From positions 1 to 7,389 of the forward strand of contig JALHTN010000423.1 of the NCBI GenBank assembly GCA_022865865.1: DNA of 7,389 nt, read 5' to 3'. Origin of the DNA: Anaerolineales bacterium. Its GTDB lineage: Bacteria > Chloroflexota > Anaerolineae > Anaerolineales > UBA4823. The notes under the pieces are model-generated. The model did no database searches, was not told the DNA's origin, and saw nothing but the letters and a program-made list of their open reading frames with translations. This document shows positions 6,004 through 7,389 of this stretch, one piece after another. Made by a program: the position numbers and the translations under genes. Within the stretch, counting starts at the first letter, position 1, and every line of letters starts with the position of its first letter.

Positions 6004-6453
6004 ATGCCTAAAACTTTTTATACAGAACGGGATATTGAAGACCTGGCTAAGCGGGGTGTTATCTCGCTGGTCGAGGATGATGATGTCGTGCTGACAGACC
6101 TGGCCCGAGACAAGGCCAGGCGTCTGGGAATAGAAATCGTACATGATGTCGACCAGCCCTCCAGCGCGCCCGAGCGTCCCTATATCACCAAAATGGTCTC
6201 ACCCAGCGCAATCGAATTTGAAGCCGGGAAGGGTAGTCGACCCATTGGTCCTGAACGCCCTTATATCACCAAGCTGACCTCTCCCAGTGCTGAAGATCCT
6301 GGGAGTGAATCCTTCTCAGCGGCAGGTTCCTCTGGTGATGCATTATATGAGCAGGTCCGCGCGGAGGTCATAGCCCGCCTTGGGGACTCCGTTGATCCCA
6401 AACTGCTGGAAACCATCATCCGCCGTGTGCTGCAGAACGTTGGAGCCAATTAA
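6004..6453 (+). CDS. Uncharacterised BMC-associated protein with a twice-repeated peptide and C-terminal amphipathic region
   Basis: I do not recognise a named family for this 149-residue protein. Three parts are visible. Residues 1-48 form a compact, charged unit (FYTERDIEDLAKRG, then VVLTDLARDKARRLGIEIV) that looks like a small helix-strand domain. It recalls only faintly the N-terminal segment of EutQ (T-P-E-A-R-E then L-G). Residues 49-112 are disordered-looking, rich in Ser, Pro, Gly and Glu, and contain a 14-residue peptide twice (PERPYITKMVSPSA at 56-69 and PERPYITKLTSPSA at 83-96). Residues 113-147 are two amphipathic helices (LYEQVRAEVIARLG and DPKLLETIIRRVLQNV) resembling encapsulation peptides. 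There is no signal peptide, membrane segment or catalytic motif. It follows the BMC-T gene after 28 bases with a consensus Shine-Dalgarno. A linker or scaffold between cargo and shell is a plausible inference, not a demonstrated function. Confidence 0.8.
   Translation: MPKTFYTERDIEDLAKRGVISLVEDDDVVLTDLARDKARRLGIEIVHDVDQPSSAPERPYITKMVSPSAIEFEAGKGSRPIGPERPYITKLTSPSAEDPGSESFSAAGSSGDALYEQVRAEVIARLGDSVDPKLLETIIRRVLQNVGAN
6169..6210 (+). repeat. Coding repeat, copy 1 (14-residue peptide)
   Basis: This encodes PERPYITKMVSPSA (residues 56-69). Twelve of 14 residues match copy 2 at 6250-6291. Eight of those twelve codons differ synonymously, so the protein sequence rather than the DNA is conserved. 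Confidence 0.85.
6250..6291 (+). repeat. Coding repeat, copy 2 (14-residue peptide)
   Basis: This encodes PERPYITKLTSPSA (residues 83-96), 27 residues downstream of copy 1. It differs from copy 1 only at Met64/Leu91 and Val65/Thr92. Confidence 0.85.
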
Positions 6454-6462
6454 AGGTCAGCG

Positions 6463-6783
6463 ATGTTATTCGGACGCGTGCGCGGAACGGCGATCTGCAC
6501 CATTAAATATCCCGACCTGAAGGGTATGAAACTGATGGTTGTGGAACCGCTCGATAAGCACCTGGAGCCAACCGGCCCTCTGCAGGTGGCGGTGGATGTG
6601 GTCATGGCAGGACCCGGTGACCTGTGCGTGATGGTGCGTTCACGAGAAGCTGCCCTATCTCTACGTGAACATAAATTCGTGCCGGTCGACCTGGCTCTGA
6701 TCGGGATTGTTGATGAGCTGGTCGTGCGTCCAGATGGTGAATTTGATTACACCCTCAAGGAGGGCTACACCAAGTACACTTAG
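6463..6783 (+). CDS. BMC-P shell vertex protein 3 (EutN/CcmL family)
   Basis: This 106-residue EutN/CcmL-family pentamer subunit is clearly diverged from the two upstream copies. It has FGRVRGTAICTIKYPDLKG (3-21), KLMVVEPLD (23-31), LQVAVDVVMAGPGDLCVMVRSREA (40-63) with the family's A-G-x-G-D-L turn, and PVDLALIGIVDELVV (74-88), where G-I-V-D is the common C-terminal motif. A tail of about 17 residues (PDGEFDYTLKEGYTKYT) extends past the usual end and carries three tyrosines. It might mark this subunit for a particular contact, which is inference. The ATG at 6463 follows the previous stop by nine bases, with AAAGGT overlapping that stop, so the two genes are translationally close. Confidence 0.93.
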   Translation: MLFGRVRGTAICTIKYPDLKGMKLMVVEPLDKHLEPTGPLQVAVDVVMAGPGDLCVMVRSREAALSLREHKFVPVDLALIGIVDELVVRPDGEFDYTLKEGYTKYT

Positions 6784-6823
6784 CCCATTGGTAAGTGGTG
6801 AAATTGAAAGTAGCAATCTAACT

Positions 6824-7102
6824 ATGACTCTAGGTAAAGTAATTGGCACCATTGTAACGACCATCAGCCACCCGGATTATAAGCACCGCCGTTTGCTGGT
6901 GGTGCAGCCTTTGACGCTTCCAGGCGACCCAGCGGAGGGGGACTTTGTCGCTCTGGATAACACCCAGGCAGGGATTGGGGATACCGTGCTGGTCAACCGG
7001 GAAGGCAATGGCGCACGGGCCACGCTGAACCAGCCCGATGGCTGTGTGATCTCGGTCATCGTTGGGATAGTGGATGCAATCGATATTGCGAGCTTTAATT
7101 AA
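6824..7102 (+). CDS. BMC-P shell vertex protein 4 (EutN/CcmL family)
   Basis: This 92-residue EutN/CcmL-family protein begins at the ATG at 6824, because the family's first strand (LGKVIGTIVTTISHPDY, 3-19) starts there. The frame is open further upstream but that part overlaps the previous gene and shows no family similarity. Motifs are RRLLVVQPL (22-30), FVALDNTQAGIGDTVLVNREG (41-61) with the A-G-x-G-D turn, GNGAR (61-65) and ISVIVGIVDAIDI (76-88). It is distinct from the other three copies and closest to a generic EutN pattern. Forty bases with only weak purine-rich sequence separate it from BMC-P 3. It is the last gene of the operon. The next gene is on the other strand. Confidence 0.92.
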   Translation: MTLGKVIGTIVTTISHPDYKHRRLLVVQPLTLPGDPAEGDFVALDNTQAGIGDTVLVNREGNGARATLNQPDGCVISVIVGIVDAIDIASFN

Positions 7103-7153
7103 TCAGTGTAATTTTTGCTCTAGTTCGTAAATACCACAAATCGCTTCAGCCGT

Positions 7154-7389
7154 TTAATCATTTTCTGGATCCGCTTTCCAGACACCCATCTGGTATTCGG
7201 CAAATTTAAAACCGATCGATTGATAAAGACGCTGTGCGGGGGAATCCGCTTCAGCTACGATGACCAATGTCTCCACATTATGGTGATCAAACGCGTAAAG
7301 AGCTGCTTTATGGACCAGTGTGCCTGCAATGCCGCGCCTGCGGAAGTTCGGGTGAGTGCCCACGGATTGATACCTGGCGAGCTCGCCAT
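7154..7389 (-). CDS. GNAT-family N-acetyltransferase, C-terminal part (partial, 5' end outside window)
   Basis: On the minus strand the frame is open from the right edge to a TAA at 7154-7156, giving about 78 residues of the C-terminal part of a GNAT enzyme. GELARYQSVGTHPNFRRRGI leads into the acetyl-CoA-binding loop R-R-x-G-I-A-G-T-L. This is followed by LVIVAEADSPAQRLYQSIGF and FAEYQMGVW, which are the usual motif A and motif B strands and helices. A GTG codon at 7361-7363 could start a shorter protein, but the GNAT motif clearly continues upstream of it, so the real start is beyond the window. The gene converges on the BMC operon with 51 bases between the stops. It is probably a neighbour, not part of the BMC system. 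The acceptor substrate is unknown. Confidence 0.85.
   Translation of the reverse strand, partial: GELARYQSVGTHPNFRRRGIAGTLVHKAALYAFDHHNVETLVIVAEADSPAQRLYQSIGFKFAEYQMGVWKADPEND

Noticed and set aside
5882..6094. Plus-strand open frame bridging the BMC-T and 149-residue protein genes
   Set aside because: It overlaps two better-supported genes in another frame, has no ribosome binding site and has no recognisable domain.
6707..6823. Upstream extension of the last BMC-P gene to an ATG at 6707
   Set aside because: The extra 39 residues overlap the preceding BMC-P gene in another frame and have no EutN similarity. The family's first strand begins at the ATG at 6824.
7103..7153. Expected bidirectional terminator between the convergent BMC operon and GNAT gene
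   Set aside because: The stretch is AT-rich with a short T-run, but I could not find a stable inverted repeat, so no terminator is called.
1..7389. CRISPR array, tRNA/rRNA genes, insertion sequences or attachment sites
   Set aside because: I saw no regularly spaced direct repeats, cloverleaf-like sequence, transposase motifs or terminal inverted repeats. The repeats present are coding or paralogue-derived.

Overview
The window holds most of a bacterial microcompartment (BMC) operon of the sugar-phosphate-utilisation (SPU) kind. All of its genes lie on the + strand, closely packed and without an internal terminator that I can see. The organism is a bacterium of moderate GC with sparse spacing, GTG as well as ATG starts, and a mixture of clear and weak Shine-Dalgarno sites. 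Gene content (deoC, rpiB, acylating aldehyde dehydrogenase, several BMC-P genes, a CsoS1D-like BMC-T, a GntR/UTRA regulator) best fits an Anaerolineae-like Chloroflexota. That assignment is inference from gene content, not from a marker gene.

Layout: bases 1-305 are the 3' end of a GntR-family regulator (UTRA ligand-binding domain). It is followed by rpiB-like (347-949) and deoC-like (950-1894) cargo enzymes, two tandem BMC-P pentamer genes (1906-2196 and 2256-2546), a CoA-acylating aldehyde dehydrogenase (2601-4070), the single BMC-H hexamer gene (4118-4447), a EutJ-family actin/Hsp70-fold ATPase (4459-5328), a BMC-T double-domain trimer gene (5343-5975), an unrecognised 149-residue protein with an internal duplicated peptide and an amphipathic tail (6004-6453), and two further BMC-P genes (6463-6783 and 6824-7102). 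A convergent GNAT acetyltransferase (7154 to the right edge, minus strand) marks the end of the operon.

Working model: the RpiB-like isomerase and the DeoC-like aldolase act on pentose phosphates inside a protein shell. DeoC would release acetaldehyde and glyceraldehyde-3-phosphate, and the aldehyde dehydrogenase would turn the aldehyde into an acyl-CoA with NADH formation. RpiB and DeoC carry encapsulation-peptide-like amphipathic helices at their N-termini, and the dehydrogenase carries one at its C-terminus. BMC-H, BMC-T and four BMC-P proteins would form facets and vertices. No phosphotransacylase (PduL), alcohol dehydrogenase or other NADH/CoA-recycling enzyme is in the window. These would have to lie upstream of the regulator or elsewhere.

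The points most worth a second look are the 149-residue repeat protein (possible assembly scaffold), a five-cysteine linker in the DeoC, the replacement of the RpiB catalytic cysteine by aspartate, the four BMC-P paralogues, and a EutJ homologue in a locus with no ethanolamine lyase.
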